Positions 34,320 through 46,353 of a DNA stretch of 64,000 nt are shown piece after piece. The translations under genes were made by a program, and so were the position numbers. The notes under the pieces are model-generated. The model was not told the DNA's origin and did no database searches. It was given only the letters and a program-made list of their open reading frames with translations. The first letter of the stretch is position 1. Every line of letters starts with the position of its first letter. Source of the DNA: Myrmaecium sp. VS I D KN 1 (lineage: Eukaryota > Ascomycota > Dothideomycetes > Valsariales > Valsariaceae). The DNA lies in assembly GCA_019775845.1 (NCBI GenBank), contig JADQAV010000002.1, forward strand, positions 620,001 to 684,000, read 5' to 3'.

Positions 34320-34844
34320 GAAGTTGCTCAAGGTCCGTAGTATAATAAGCCTCAAGTAATCCAGTCGCGATTGCAGGCTCGAGAGTGATACCAAGATACT
34401 TCGCGATATCAGGCCAGCCATATCATGTAAGCATCAATTGGAACTCTCGTTGCATCTTGTGGATAAAGATTGCGTTATGCAAAAGTGAGGCCTGACAGTG
34501 AAAGAACGAGGCATGTGAGCAGTATCTATCTAACAGAACGCCTTGAATTATACGAAGGTCCCGCTAGCGAAAAGACTGCTGGCATCTCTCTGGGCACTAT
34601 GATAATGACCAATAAACCATGGATTTTTGAGCGCAATTGGTGATAAGGAAGAATGCCGTGAAGAAAGAAGAGAAAGAAATTCCGAGGAAACGCGGAGGAA
34701 AAGTTGACTTGAGATACTGGCGTCTTGGCAGTCATGTGATCGCGGCTAAGCAGACCTGGCTCCGGCGGTAGTTGAACTTTTTGGGGAGACGACAGGCGCC
34801 ATTCGTATCTACCAACCCTTGTACATTGCGGAGAGTGATATGAG
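34320..34844. other. Intergenic region between SRP72 and mL46
   Basis: 525 bp with no coding signal. It holds the SRP72 3' end and the mL46 promoter. Confidence 0.5.
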
Positions 34845-36000
34845 ATGAATGTTGGTCAGCAGAGCATGAGGCAGTTAGCCTCAAGGTCAGGTATGATAAA
34901 CTGTTATTGGAATATCTTTGTGGAGTCTTAGCTACTAACTATTTCACCCAGGCTTGCTCAAGGATTCTGTATGCAGGACCTGCCGCAACCACAACGCACG
35001 ACGAGCCTATGCCACTCCTGCCGCGGCCTCTGCTGCTTCTCCGGGAGCAGAGTCACGTCTATCCAGTATCCCGCCTGTTTCGCAAGCCTCCTCGCCCGCA
35101 AAAGCCTACCAAATCCGTGCAGGTGTCGTTCTGTCCCGTCCTCCGCGAATCACGCGCGATCTCCACCCTTTCGAAAAAGCCTTCTACCTCTACCAGAAAA
35201 GGTTGAATGAGCGCCTCGCGCTTCCTTTCACAAGATACTTCTATTTCAAGAAGGATTCCCCAGACGGCGTGGAGTGGAAGCGCAAGCTGAAGACTCGCTT
35301 GACGCCTGCTCGAGACATTGGTGTGTACAATGCCTACGGTGATGAGGGGTGGAATGATGAAGTGCTCGTTGGCGCAAAAGAGAGCGAGCCTGATCATATC
35401 TTGGAGGCGTTATTGAAGGATGCCGAACCGCCGGTAATAGGCGCAGAGCAGGGAGGCGTGCCCTCAAAATCCGAGGCCATTGAGAAGCCACCGCCGAGAG
35501 TAACAGAGGCAGATAAGAAGGGCGACGTGAAGAGCTTGGACCGGCTACTACAGAACAGTCTGTACCTGTTGGTGCAGAACCAAGATGGCTTGTGGACGTT
35601 CCCCTCCGATCGCCTGAACAGCTCGGAGGGGCTGCATCACGTAAGTAGACTCACCCCGTCTCTTTTCGAACATGTAAGACTGACACATGGTTCATAGGCG
35701 GCGGAACGAGTTCTCGTAGAAGCTGGCGGTCCCAACATGAACACCTGGGTCGTGGGGAATCATCCTGTCGGGTATCTCGAGCGGAGTTTCAGCGAGAGCA
35801 TAACAATACCAAAGAAAAACATAGAGGAGATCGGGCAAAAGACATTCTTCATGAAGGCGCGTATAATGGCCGGACAGGTGAACTTGAGCGGCAACAAGTA
35901 TGGGCTCAAGGATTTCCGGTGGCTGTCGAAAGATGAAATTGAGCGAGTCGTCACCAGGCCGTACTGGAGCAGCATCCGCAATATGCTTGCGGATCGGTGA
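34845..36000 (+). CDS. MRPL17: Mitochondrial large-subunit ribosomal protein mL46
   Basis: Exons 34845-34890, 34952-35640 and 35698-36000 (introns 61 and 57 bp; intron 1 has the strong branch ctactaac) give 345 residues. Exon 1 encodes a short basic start and exon 2 continues as a mitochondrial presequence (CRTCRNHNARRAYATP). Family blocks follow: SRPPRITRDLHPFEKAFYLY, YLYQKRLNERLALP, and a NUDIX-fold C-terminal half (NQDGLWTFPSDRL, EAGGPNMNTWVVGN, DFRWLSKDEIERVV). The protein belongs to the mL46 (yeast Mrpl17, YmL30) family of the mitochondrial ribosome; the NUDIX fold is not expected to be catalytic. A second in-frame ATG at 34866 is an alternative start. Family call is firm. Confidence 0.9.
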
Positions 36001-36301
36001 TGGGTAAGAGAGAGTCGATTATTGTATATTACTGAGCAGAGTTATTGGCCTGTGTACAAAATGATAGCTGTGGACATGAAGCACATTTCGGTATTTGTTC
36101 TGATGCGAGCAGTGACAGCGCAAGGAGGGTTGGTGATGCGGGTACGATGCTCGCGTCGATCCACTCTAAGCGCCATAAGATTACTATGTTTGGGCGATGT
36201 AAGGCTGGGAAGAAGAGACAAATTACGTCGCCAGTCACTACCAGACACTGCGACCAGGCATGGAAGCTGATCAAGAATGCGCATTCCTCTGCGGACCCCA
36301 T
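36001..36301. other. Spacer between mL46 and the small minus-strand gene
   Basis: About 300 bp between convergent 3' ends. Nothing recognisable. Confidence 0.4.
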
Positions 36302-36734
36302 TCATCCATACGAATATCCATAGGGCGCGGCGGCCATCATTTCGGAGACCGTGATAGGACGCGCCCTGATCGCAATTATACATTCTCCGCCTAAATCAAA
36401 GCTCGGACATTTCGACGTTGGTGAGACCGAACTGTCCAGGGTCCTGAACAGCCACAACCGGCCAAACCAAACCGCATCCAAACCTTCACTCAACCCGTCA
36501 AGACGCCCAAGTCTCTCCACAAGCTCCTCTTTGTCGGTTCCATATCGCTGCACTTTCACTTCGTCCGATAAAGCGCTTCTTATCGCTCCAGGAAGCTTCG
36601 CGTTGCGAGCTTGCGTGGACCAGGAGGCTGTGCTAGGGAAAGGGAACGCTTTGAAGCTTCGACAACAGCCGCCCACAGCTACTGAACCACTCTCACCATT
36701 ATACGCTCAAAGAAGGCCGACGGATCGCACTCAT
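36302..36734 (-). CDS. Small protein of unknown function
   Basis: The minus-strand frame 36676-36302 has good protein-like composition (VQRYGTDKEELVERLGRLDG, LDAVWFGRLWLFRTLD) and ends with ECIIAIRARPITVSEMMAAA plus PYGYSYG. It lacks an in-frame ATG near its open 5' end. One splice model gives 107 residues: exon 36734-36705 (MSAIRRPSLS), a 109-bp intron at 36704-36596 (donor GTATAA, acceptor gcgaag), and exon 36595-36302, all in phase. Another donor (GTGAGA at about 36694) would join a different first exon. I do not recognise the family. It is divergent from DRS2, with only about 80 bp between starts, and convergent with mL46. The composition argues for a real gene; the exon structure is uncertain. 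Confidence 0.45.
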
Positions 36735-36811
36735 CAGGTTGTCTGGATGGTTATAAGGGGCCTATCTGATCCATCGCGAGGGGGCAATATCACACATAGT
36801 ACCTGGCCGTA

Positions 36812-39800
36812 ATGGCAGGTCGGCCTCCTGGGGGTCAGGCCTCTACGAATAATGACGACCTTCTGCTTGACCTTGACGACTCGCAACCTACATATTATTC
36901 CGGTGCCAGAGCGCCGGTAAACGATGACGATCTGCTTCAAAAATACGATATAGACGACTCCGAGACGCCGCAAGCGCAACCGCGCCCTTCCGTTTCCTAC
37001 GATGACTTTGTCGGCGGCGGAAGGTCAACAGGCGGGTTGCCGGGCGCGGCGGGCGCGTCATCGGCGCAGCAGCGACCGTACCTATCCAGCAGCTCGAGCA
37101 GGTTCTATTCGCAGAGCTCCGAGCTACATAACTACCAGCGCTACTCCGACGCCGAGGACCTACAGGATGACGACCGGTCCTACTATGCCTCTGGCGGAAT
37201 CGACGATGCGGCAACACCAGGATTGTCGCATGGCGCGGCGAGAGCCAAAAATAGGAATAGCATATTGAGCTTGGGTGGTGGACTCATGGGCCGCGCGAAG
37301 AACATGCTGGGGATGGCCCCGGCGGAGTATTCGGAGATGGATCTGCCGTTAACGCAAGCTGGAGCGCATGGGCATGGAGACAGCAGAGATGCTGAGCCAT
37401 CGAAACCAAGCGCGCAAGGGAGTGCAAAATTCAAATTCGGATTTGGGCGCAGCAAACCGGATCCTTCCACGCTGGGTCCCCGGATCATATACCTGAACAA
37501 CCCTCCGGCAAATGCGGCCAACAAGTATGTGGACAACCACATCTCCACAGCGAAGTACAATGTTGCAACCTTCGTCCCGAAGTTCATGTACGAGCAATTC
37601 TCGAAGTACGCCAACCTCTTCTTCCTGTTCACCGCTATCGTTCAGCAAATACCCAATATCTCTCCGACGAACAGGTGGACTACGATTGTGCCCTTAGTCA
37701 TAGTCTTGCTCGTGTCTGCTGGAAAGGAAATGATCGAAGATATCCGGCGGAAAAACTCGGATAAGTCTCTTAACAATTCCAAGGCGCGCGTTCTCCGCGG
37801 GTCGGAGTTCCAAGAAACTCGATGGATCAATGTTGCTGTAGGTGATATTGTCCGTGTCGAGTCAGAGGAGCCTTTCCCCGCCGATCTGGTGCTCCTCGCA
37901 AGTTCCGAACCCGAGGGCCTATGCTATATCGAGACGGCGAATCTGGATGGTGAAACGAATCTGAAGATCAAACAAGCGATCCCGGAAACAGCTGACCTTG
38001 TCAGTCCGAGCGAACTCGGTCGCTTGGGAGGCCGAGTAACATCAGAGCAGCCGAACAGCAGTTTATACACGTACGAAGCAACCCTGACTATACCGGCCGG
38101 TGGAGGAGAGAAAGAACTACCATTGCAACCCGATCAACTTTTGCTGAGAGGCGCTACGCTGCGCAACACTCCATGGATCCACGGTATCGTTGTTTTCACG
38201 GGCCACGAGACCAAACTTATGCGAAACGCGACTGCAACTCCAATCAAGAAGACTGCGGTGGAAAGACTGGTCAATTACCAAATTCTTATGCTTGGGGCAG
38301 TCCTAATTACGCTCAGTATTGTCAGCTCTATCGGAGACGTGATTGTGCGCTCTACTTCTGCGAAAAAGTTATCCTATCTAGGATATTCAGAGACCACCCT
38401 CATCCAACAGGTTCAGCAATTCTTCCTCGACATCCTGACCTACTGGGTTCTCTACTCCAATCTCGTTCCTATCTCTCTATTCGTCACTATCGAGATCGTC
38501 AAGTACTATCAGGCGTACCTGATTGATTCTGACCTCGACATCTATTATGACAAGACAGATACCCCAGCCAATTGTCGTACTTCTTCGTTAGTGGAAGAAC
38601 TTGGTCAGATCGAGTATATCTTTTCGGATAAGACAGGGACTCTAACCCGAAACCAAATGGAATTCCGCCAATGTTCCATTTACGGCATCCAATATGCTGA
38701 CGAGGTTCCGGAAGACCGCGTTGCCACGATGCAAGACGGCCAAGAAGTTGGCATTCATCCATTCAAAAAGCTTATGGAGAACCGCAAACATCATCCTTCC
38801 AAAGATATGATCCATCATTTCCTCGCTTTACTTTCTACCTGCCATACAGTCATCCCCGAAAAGGACGAGACGCAACCAAACAGCATCAAGTACCAGGCAG
38901 CGTCTCCAGATGAAGGTGCACTTGTGGAAGGCGCGGTCCAGCTGGGCTACAGATTCATCGCAAGGAAGCCGAGGGCGGTCATGATCGAGGTCGAAGGCGA
39001 ACAATATGAGTATGAATTACTCGCTGTTTGTGAATTCAACTCGACGCGTAAACGGATGTCTACCATCTTCCGGTGTCCTGACGGTAAAGTTCGTTGTTAT
39101 ACTAAGGGCGCTGATACTGTTATCCTCGAACGTCTCGCGCCAGACAGCCCAATAGTCGAACCAACCTTGCAACACCTGGAAGAATATGCCGCGGAAGGCT
39201 TACGTACGCTTTGTTTGGCTATGAGAGAGGTTCCCGAAGACGAATTCCAGGAATGGTGGCAGGTATTCAACGTTGCCCAGACCACTGTAAGCGGTAATCG
39301 TGCAGAGGAACTTGAAAAGGCAGCGGAGCTTATTGAGCACGACCTGACGCTTCTGGGTGCTACTGCCATTGAAGACAAGCTCCAGGAGGGTGTCCCAGAC
39401 ACTATTCATACCCTACAGGAAGCTGGCATCAAGGTCTGGGTCCTGACTGGCGATCGGCAGGAGACTGCCATCAACATTGGAATGAGTTGCAAATTGATCA
39501 GCGAGGACATGTCATTGCTCATTATCAACGAGGAAAGCGCCGAGGCTACGAGGGATAACATCTCGAAGAAACTCAACGCTATCAAGAGCCAATCCGATGG
39601 CGGCGTTGAAAGGGACGTACTTGCCTTGGTCATCGATGGAAAGTCACTCACTTATGCACTGGAGCGCGATATGGAAAAGCTCTTCCTGGACCTGGCGATT
39701 ATGTGCAAGGCAGTGATCTGCTGCCGAGTCTCTCCGCTTCAGAAAGCGCTCGTTGTGAAGCTGGTGAAACGCCATCTCAAATCGATTCTGCTGGCTATCG

Positions 39801-41051
39801 GCGACGGTGCCAACGATGTCTCGATGATTCAAGCTGCTCACGTTGGAGTCGGCATCAGCGGAATGGAAGGTCTACAAGCTGCCCGAAGTGCTGATGTCGC
39901 CATCGGTCAGTTCCGTTACCTCCGTAAACTCCTTCTGGTTCACGGCGCTTGGAGTTACCAGCGAGTGAGCAAAGTCATCTTGTATTCCTTTTACAAGAAC
40001 ATTGCGCTCTTCATGACGCAGTTCTGGTACTCCTTCCAGAACGCGTTCTCTGGAGAGGTCATCTTCGAATCGTGGACTCTGTCATTTTACAACGTTTTCT
40101 TCACCGTCATGCCCCCCTTCGTCCTCGGTATCTTCGATCAATTCGTGTCCGCACGATTACTCGACCGTTATCCTCAGCTATATCAACTATCCCAGAAAGG
40201 CGTGTTCTTCAGGATGCACAGCTTCTTCTCGTGGATAGCAAACGGCTTTTATCACTCTCTCATCCTTTACTTTGCATCTCAAGGTTTCTGGCTGTGGGAT
40301 CTCCCGCAAAGTGACGGCCGAGTTGCCGGCCATTGGGTCTGGGGCGCTGCACTCTATACTGCCGCTCTGGCGACCGTACTCGGGAAAGCCGCCCTGATCA
40401 CGAACATTTGGACCAAATACACCGTGATCGCCATCCCAGGCAGCATGATTCTCTGGATGATTTTCCTCCCAATCTATGCCACCGTGGCCCCGAAGACAGG
40501 TATCAGTGAGGAATTCCAAGGTGTGATCCCTAGACTCTTCACGAGCCCGGTCTTCTGGCTTATGGGCCTGGTATTGCCTCCGCTGTGCTTGCTGAGAGAT
40601 TTCGCGTGGAGATAGTAAGTCCCTTCACTATTTATGCTTCGGCGAACTATGCTAACCTCGTACTTCCTCTCCTTCCTCCAGTGGCAAACGCATGTACGCT
40701 CCGCAAGCCTACCACCACATCCAAGAGATCCAAAAATACAACATTCAGGATTACCGACCCAGGTACGTACCCGTGTTTCCCGTTTTCTTGCGTTCTTATC
40801 CTACCTGTGACGGTCTCGCTAACTGAATCTTTTCTTTCCATCACAGGATGGAACAATTCCAAAAGGCCATCCGGAAGGTTCGCCAGGTTCAGCGCATGCG
40901 CAAGCAGCGCGGCTACGCCTTCTCCCAGACGGACGAGTCGCAGGCCCGCGTCCTGCAGGCGTACGACACCACCCGCGAGCGTGGGCGATACGGCGAGATG
41001 GCGACGGCGGGCGCGGGCGAAGGGCTGGGCGGCGCTTTCCCGCGGCGGTAA
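36812..41051 (+). CDS. DRS2: P4-type ATPase, aminophospholipid flippase
   Basis: Exons 36812-40614, 40682-40762 and 40847-41051 (introns 67 and 84 bp) give 1362 residues, typical for Drs2. The disordered acidic N terminus carries NDDLLLDLDD. The first helices start near residue 260. The actuator motif DGETNLK is at 379-385, the P4-specific PISL sequence in helix 4 (SNLVPISLFVTIEIVKYYQA) precedes the phosphorylated Asp606 in DKTGTLTRNQ. GDGANDVSMIQAAHVGVGIS is the hinge motif. Helices 5-10 follow, and the C-terminal tail (exons 2-3) carries RMYAPQAYHHIQEIQKYN, part of the autoinhibitory/regulatory tail in the family. Drs2 flips phosphatidylserine and phosphatidylethanolamine to the cytosolic leaflet in the trans-Golgi with a Cdc50 partner and supports vesicle budding. 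Drs2 rather than Dnf assignment rests on overall similarity and tail. Confidence 0.95.
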
Positions 41052-41836
41052 CATGGGATGTAGGAAGAATGGAAGAAATGGGATTTGGGGTTATGTGTAT
41101 TTGTTAGGTATCTTCTGCTTTGGGCGTTGTTCTTTTTCTTTTTGATATCTTTGGATCTCTTTTTGCGGAAAGAAGATATGTTTTACTACTATTCTTTTGT
41201 ATTTCTATCACCAGTCACATCCTGTCCCGAGCCGATACGACGGAGGGATCCGGTCCGACTTACGTACTGTTTTATGTTTGGTGTGGTGTGTGTGAGCAGA
41301 AAGGGGCTTCACCATTGAGGGGTGTGGGAAAGGGAAAAGGGGAAAGCCATGACGGTATTGTCTCTATCCTACGGCCATTCCCAACAAGAGAGTTTTGAGA
41401 TTTTATTTTGATGTTATTGCGTAGATGCTTCTTCTTCATCCCCCTCTTCTTCTTCTTCTTCTTCTTCTTCTTTCTTTCTATCTTTTTTTTTCTCCTTCTC
41501 ATTTTTCCATCATAAAATCGATTAATTCTTTGCGCGAGAGCGTTCTTCCGCCCCATGACTGGATAACCATGGTGACGGTGCTGCATCGTAATGCGCTGCT
41601 GGTGAAAAAGTCCGTGAGCCTTTGGTTCTTCAACTACAGAGTAGAGCCATTATTTCACTCGTAAGATATCATCTGCACCGTTCGCTCCCATGCACACTTA
41701 CACGTACTCATTATTCGTACAAAACTCTGCTTTTATAGAGAAGCACTGGCAGCGCGGTATATCCTTCCACTTGCTTCCGCATCACCCATGATCGACACGA
41801 GTTCTTTTATTATTGTTACGGGCCGTGCCGCCGCCT
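41052..41836. other. Convergent intergenic region
   Basis: 785 bp between the ends of DRS2 and HAT1. It contains T-rich DNA and a (CTT)n/pyrimidine tract at about 41428-41510. No coding signal. Confidence 0.6.
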
Positions 41837-43537
41837 TCAAACCGCCCTAGCCTTCTTCACCGCGCCGCCCCTCCCGCTCTCCTCCTCCACATCCTCCCAC
41901 GCCTCCTCGTCCTCCTCATCCTCCACGAGACGAGCCTTGCGCTTGCCCCTCGCCTTCTCGCTCCGCTGCTCCACGCCTTCCATCGCGTCCCCCGCGGCCG
42001 CAGGCCGGGCGCCGCCACGGGCGCGGCGGGCGCGCCGCGTCGCTCCGTCGAGCAAGCGCTTGTAGTCGTCCTCGACGACGCGGCAGGTCTGGTCGACCTT
42101 CTGGACGCGCTCGGCGCGCTCGAGCTGGGCGAGCTGGTCGCGGTTGTGCTTGTAGAGGCGCTCCTTGACGAGCAGGCGCCAGAAGTAGTACCGGCGGTCG
42201 TTCTGGCTGGCGGAGCGGTGCTTCTGCGTAATCCGCGCCGGGCTGCGGTGCATCGCCGGGATCGTCGAGAGCAGCTGCATCTCGACCAGCCGGGCGAACT
42301 GGCGCGGCGCGAGCTTGGAGGCCCGGTGGATCCGTTCGAGGAGCTTGTGCGGGACGACGATCTGCTCGACGGGGATGGGCGAGTCGGGTTTGAGGAGGTC
42401 TTCGGGAATGGTGGTGGTGAGGGTGAGACAGGTGAAGAGGGGCTTTTGGCGGAGGCGCGCCAGATCGCTCCAGTCGCGGAGGTCGTCGAACGCTTCATTG
42501 GGGTCCTCGACGGTGACTTCGAAGACGTCCGGGTCGGCGATGAAATGGTCCATCATGGCATCGTAGAGGCGCGATCCATGCGATTGGCCTTGGTAAGGGG
42601 GGATGATGATGAATTGGGAGATGCGTTCGCGGGAAGGGTGGCGGAGAGGGTCGAAAGGAGAAAGCTTCTGAGTGTCCGAGTCGATGGCGTGGGTCTCTGG
42701 ACGCACTTCTTTGCCCAGTAGCTCTTTTTTCGGGAAAACCCAGAGGCGGTAGGATGTTGAGAAGCCGGCGAAGGTGTACGGACATGGGCAGTCTTTGGCG
42801 GGGGTGACCTCGTAGAGCAGGAACAGCTTCCACCGTTCGATCGTCCATGGCTGGTCATCTAGGTCTTGCAGAGTCCCGCCTTCGATATAAAGAGGCGTAA
42901 GGATATGCATGTTACGCATGATCTCTTTTGCCCTCGGATCCATCAGGCTGGCGCACCATATTTCGAACTTCTTGCCGCGGAATGTGTAGCTGTTGATCTT
43001 CTCCCCGGGAGGTTTCCAGTCGGCACTGACGGCGTCCGAGTCGGTGCCATTGGAGGAATCGTCCTGGCTGAAGGCAGCTGTGAGAGTCAGTCACATCCCA
43101 AGTTGAGCTGAGTACAGTGGCTTATGGAAAGCCATACTCTCACTCATGGTGCGGAACGTCAAGAAACGTACATTCCGGGAGAAAAGGCTTCAGCATCCCT
43201 TTGATGTCCATCGGTTTCGTATCTCCGATCTTCAGTTTCCACTCCTCGCTGTATTTGATCGCGATCTTTGGCCTGAGGTCGTTCGCGCGGAAGGTGAGAT
43301 TCATCTCGAGGTCTTTGTACCCGAAAACCACTTCATCATCGCCGAAGATGGGATAGGTGAAATCCGGGCTGAAGGGTTCCTCGAATATCGGCGCATTGCT
43401 GCCAGGGCGGGTGAGGTTCATCCTCAAGGCGTCATTGGACTTGGTGATCCCTTTGGCGAGCGTTAGCTATGGCCGAAGCTTCGCACGAGGTAGCAGAGGA
43501 TGGGAAGATGTTGCTTACAAGCCTCGAGCATCTCCAT
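41837..43537 (-). CDS. HAT1: Type B histone acetyltransferase catalytic subunit
   Basis: Three exons on the minus strand, 43537-43519 (19 nt), 43450-43172 and 43077-41837, with introns of 68 and 94 bp, give 512 residues. The tiny first exon joins as MEMLEAWITKSNDALRMNLT. The Hat1 N-terminal domain shows FSPDFTYPIFGDDEVVFGYK. The GNAT acetyl-CoA site is IIIPPYQGQSHGSRLYDAMM near residue 260, followed by TVEDPNEAFDDLRDW. The C-terminal tail is basic/acidic with nuclear-import-like KARGKRKARLV. Hat1 with Hat2 (RbAp46/48) acetylates newly made histone H4 on Lys5 and Lys12 before deposition. The part from 42300 down is much richer in GC than the rest. Divergent from ATX2 with 559 bp between starts. 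Confidence 0.92.
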
Positions 43538-44096
43538 GATGGCAGATGTGATGTAGCGACAGCTCTTGACCTCTCCCTCTTGTGGCGATGCAAAGGATGG
43601 TGCAGACGGTGCAGCAGAGCAGGTCAACGGACGAAGCGATAAGTAGAGAATAACGGTTGCTGGGCTTTAAAGTGGATGCGGAGGTTGAAGCTTTCGCGCG
43701 ACGCGCTCCGCGTAAAGGTGCTGAGGACGCCGCGGCGGTCTCTACGCAGTCGTTCTGAAATGTACGCCTGGGAAAAGAGGATCGGCTACCGTTCAGCCCT
43801 ATTCTGAGTAATTACCTGCAGATCTCCTAGGGGACTCACTGGGGATCTCGCTCGCTCGCTTGGCGTCCGGCCGTTGGTCCCCCTCGATCGTGCATTCTCG
43901 TCCGTCGTCGTGCCAGCTGTCGCATCTGCGAACACCCGTACGACGGTTGTGATTCGAAAACCAAGATCCGTAGGCAATTCGACGCATCATGTTCTCGCGC
44001 AGTCGGTGATCTTCCCTGCCACCGCATTTCCTTGGATAACTCGAGTCGCTCCCATCACCAGAGGCCTTCCTCCCCACCCAGAGCTCGTCCGCAACG
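43538..44096. promoter_or_regulatory. Divergent promoter region of HAT1 and ATX2
   Basis: 559 bp between opposite start codons. Short ORFs here are antisense noise. It must contain both promoters; no single motif stands out. Confidence 0.5.
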
Positions 44097-45450
44097 ATGT
44101 GGGACGGCCTGTTCATGCTGCTCAGCCTGAGCTGCGTGATGGCAGTCGCGTAAGGCACATTCACTTCACACTACCCCTACGAGACGCCAATTGCTGACTC
44201 AAAACATGCAGGTCCTTCCTTGCTGGCGCCCTTCCTCTCTCCTTTGCCCTGTCGCACCGCCAATTGCGCTTCATCTCCGCCCTCGGTACCGGCGTGCTTG
44301 TGGGCACCGCGCTCATCGTTATCATCCCAGAGGGTGTCGAGACGCTCTATAATGTCGGTTCGGTAGAGCACGGTCACTTTCACAGGGTACGATCCATTGG
44401 GGCGACCGTTCTCCCCGTCCAGGGAGTGAACGTGGGCGCAACCTCGGCGCAGAAGACGCATATGCCTCGTTGGGAACAGCTGGGCTCAGACGCTTCCGCT
44501 GAGAATCTCCACACGCTCATCTCTCGAGAGGACGAGCAGACGCAAGAATCCGACCACGATACCGCTTCAGACTCCTCCGACTCGGAAGAATCCCACCGCG
44601 AACCGCACGCGTGGGTCGGTGTCTCTGTTGTCCTCGGCTTCATCCTCATGTACCTGATCGACGTCCTGCCGGACAACCTCAGCCAGGCCCGGCCGAGCTA
44701 CAAACCCCTCCACATCTCCCTCTCCCACCTCTCCCGGGGCTTGCATCGATCCTCATCTCCCACGCGACCCTCGTCGCCCCCTCTCGAAGTGGACGAAGAG
44801 GTGCGGAAGGCGCCTTCGACGACCATCGGACTGATCATCCATGCGATCGCCGACGGAATCGCGCTGGGTGCCTCCTCCACCGCACCCTCCACCTCGCTCT
44901 CCTTCGTCATCTTCCTGGCGATCATGCTCCACAAAGCCCCTGCGGCCTTCGGACTCACCTCCGTCCTGCTCAAGCAAGGACTCTCCAAGCGATCAGCACG
45001 AACGCACCTCGTCATCTTCAGCCTGGCCGCGCCGGCCGGTGCGCTCCTCACCTTCGTGGCCGTCCACATGCTCGGCCGCAATAACCTGGGCGGTGAAGTG
45101 GGCGTGCAATGGGCGACGGGTTGCATGCTTCTCTTTTCTGGCGGCACCTTCTTGTAAGTCGTCGCATTTTGCTCCCCCTACTAGTTTTCGAAGAAGATCA
45201 GCGCTGACCACGTCTGGGGAATAGATACGTGGCCATGCACATCCTTTCAGCTTCCAATGCGGGCCACCATTCTCACGGCATCGTTGATGAGGACGACGGG
45301 GAGAATGGCTATGTGAATCCGTATTGCGGCCATGCGGGGGCGCCCGTGGGCCATGGCGTGAGCAAGCCTGGCCCGAGCCTGCCAGAAGTGGCCGTGGTCG
45401 TGGTCGGCATGCTGGTCCCGTTGCTGACGCAGGTTGGGCATGTGCATTGA
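44097..45450 (+). CDS. ATX2: ZIP-family metal transporter, Atx2/SLC39A9 type
   Basis: Exons 44097-44149, 44212-45153 and 45225-45450 (introns 62 and 71 bp, branches ttgctgac and gcgctgac) give 406 residues. Helix 1 is at the very start (MWDGLFMLLSLSCVMAVASF), followed by GTGVLVGTALIVIIPEGVET. A long variable loop with acidic and His-containing stretches lies between helices 3 and 4. Helices 4 and 5 hold the metal-site motifs HAIADGIALGASS and HKAPAAFGLTSVLLKQ. The His-rich C-terminal loop reads GHHSHG. This pattern fits the SLC39A9/Atx2 subfamily, Golgi-located transporters for Mn or Zn. The first intron lies within the first codons of helix 1, so a model without it would lose the start. Substrate is inferred from family. 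Confidence 0.88.
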
Positions 45451-46353
45451 GCGATGGCTATGAAAATTTATGAGGTTGCATCGCTTTGTCGTCAGGAAGA
45501 GGAGGCTGTTTAGCAGATGATCTCTTTTTCTAGCGTGTGTACAAAATCGCAGTGTTTACGTAGAGGCGAACATATAGACGGGGATTATCATAGAGATATA
45601 GGGAACGTTGAAATTCTATAGATGTATTCTCGTGTAGCTGAGGAAGCCTTGCGCGTATGAACGCGAGCTTTACATTGTTTGTTTATAATATGGTTCTTGG
45701 GGCCATGATGTATCTGATTTAAACCTGGAGATCGCCAATGAAGAGGACGGCGGTAGTAATCAGCGCCCAGCTCGGTCACCGTTGTCCCGCCGGTGTCCGG
45801 GTGCAGCCAGCCTGCCCTTCTCCAAGGGTTTCTTCGGCGTTATTATTCGCGACTAAAATTTTAGCCCTTATTGGACGGGCGTGGGGGAAGATGGAGAGCG
45901 AGCGAGCAGGTATGCAGACAGTGCGATTGTGTATCCAGTCAATTCATGAAATAAGTTAAACGATGAAGATGTAGAGAGATGATCATGTAGAGATAAATAT
46001 ATATATCCGTGAGACCTGCTTAGGATATATATTGGCGCACCGCAATTGTTCGGACGGCTTGTCGGCATCGGCCTCCTCGGCCTCGGCTTGGCGTGGGATC
46101 CGTTCACTACGGGGTTCCAACTTCCAATGGTCGGCGGTGGTTGGCTGGTTTGGCTGGTTGGCCGTAGCTGAAGAGAACCTAAGGTATCCGTACCCTCGCT
46201 CAACACCTCCAGAATTTGTTGCGCCCAGACGTTCCTATCAAAGACAGCCGCCCTCCGTCCACCTTTCCCGGCCCTCATCTCCATCCCCCATCCCCCCTCT
46301 CCTCGCCAACCTCCCTTCGTCCTTCTCTTCTGCTTCCGTATACCCCCTTCGTC
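45451..46353. other. Intergenic region with the PDA1 promoter
   Basis: 903 bp. A TATA-like run (aaatatatatat) lies near 45995-46006, about 350 bp upstream of the PDA1 start, and the last 100 bp form a pyrimidine-rich leader typical of highly expressed fungal genes. Confidence 0.5.

Noticed and set aside
36045-36323. Overlapping ORFs of 73-113 codons on both strands after mL46
   Set aside because: They share the same DNA in several frames and lack protein-like blocks; treated as 3' UTR.
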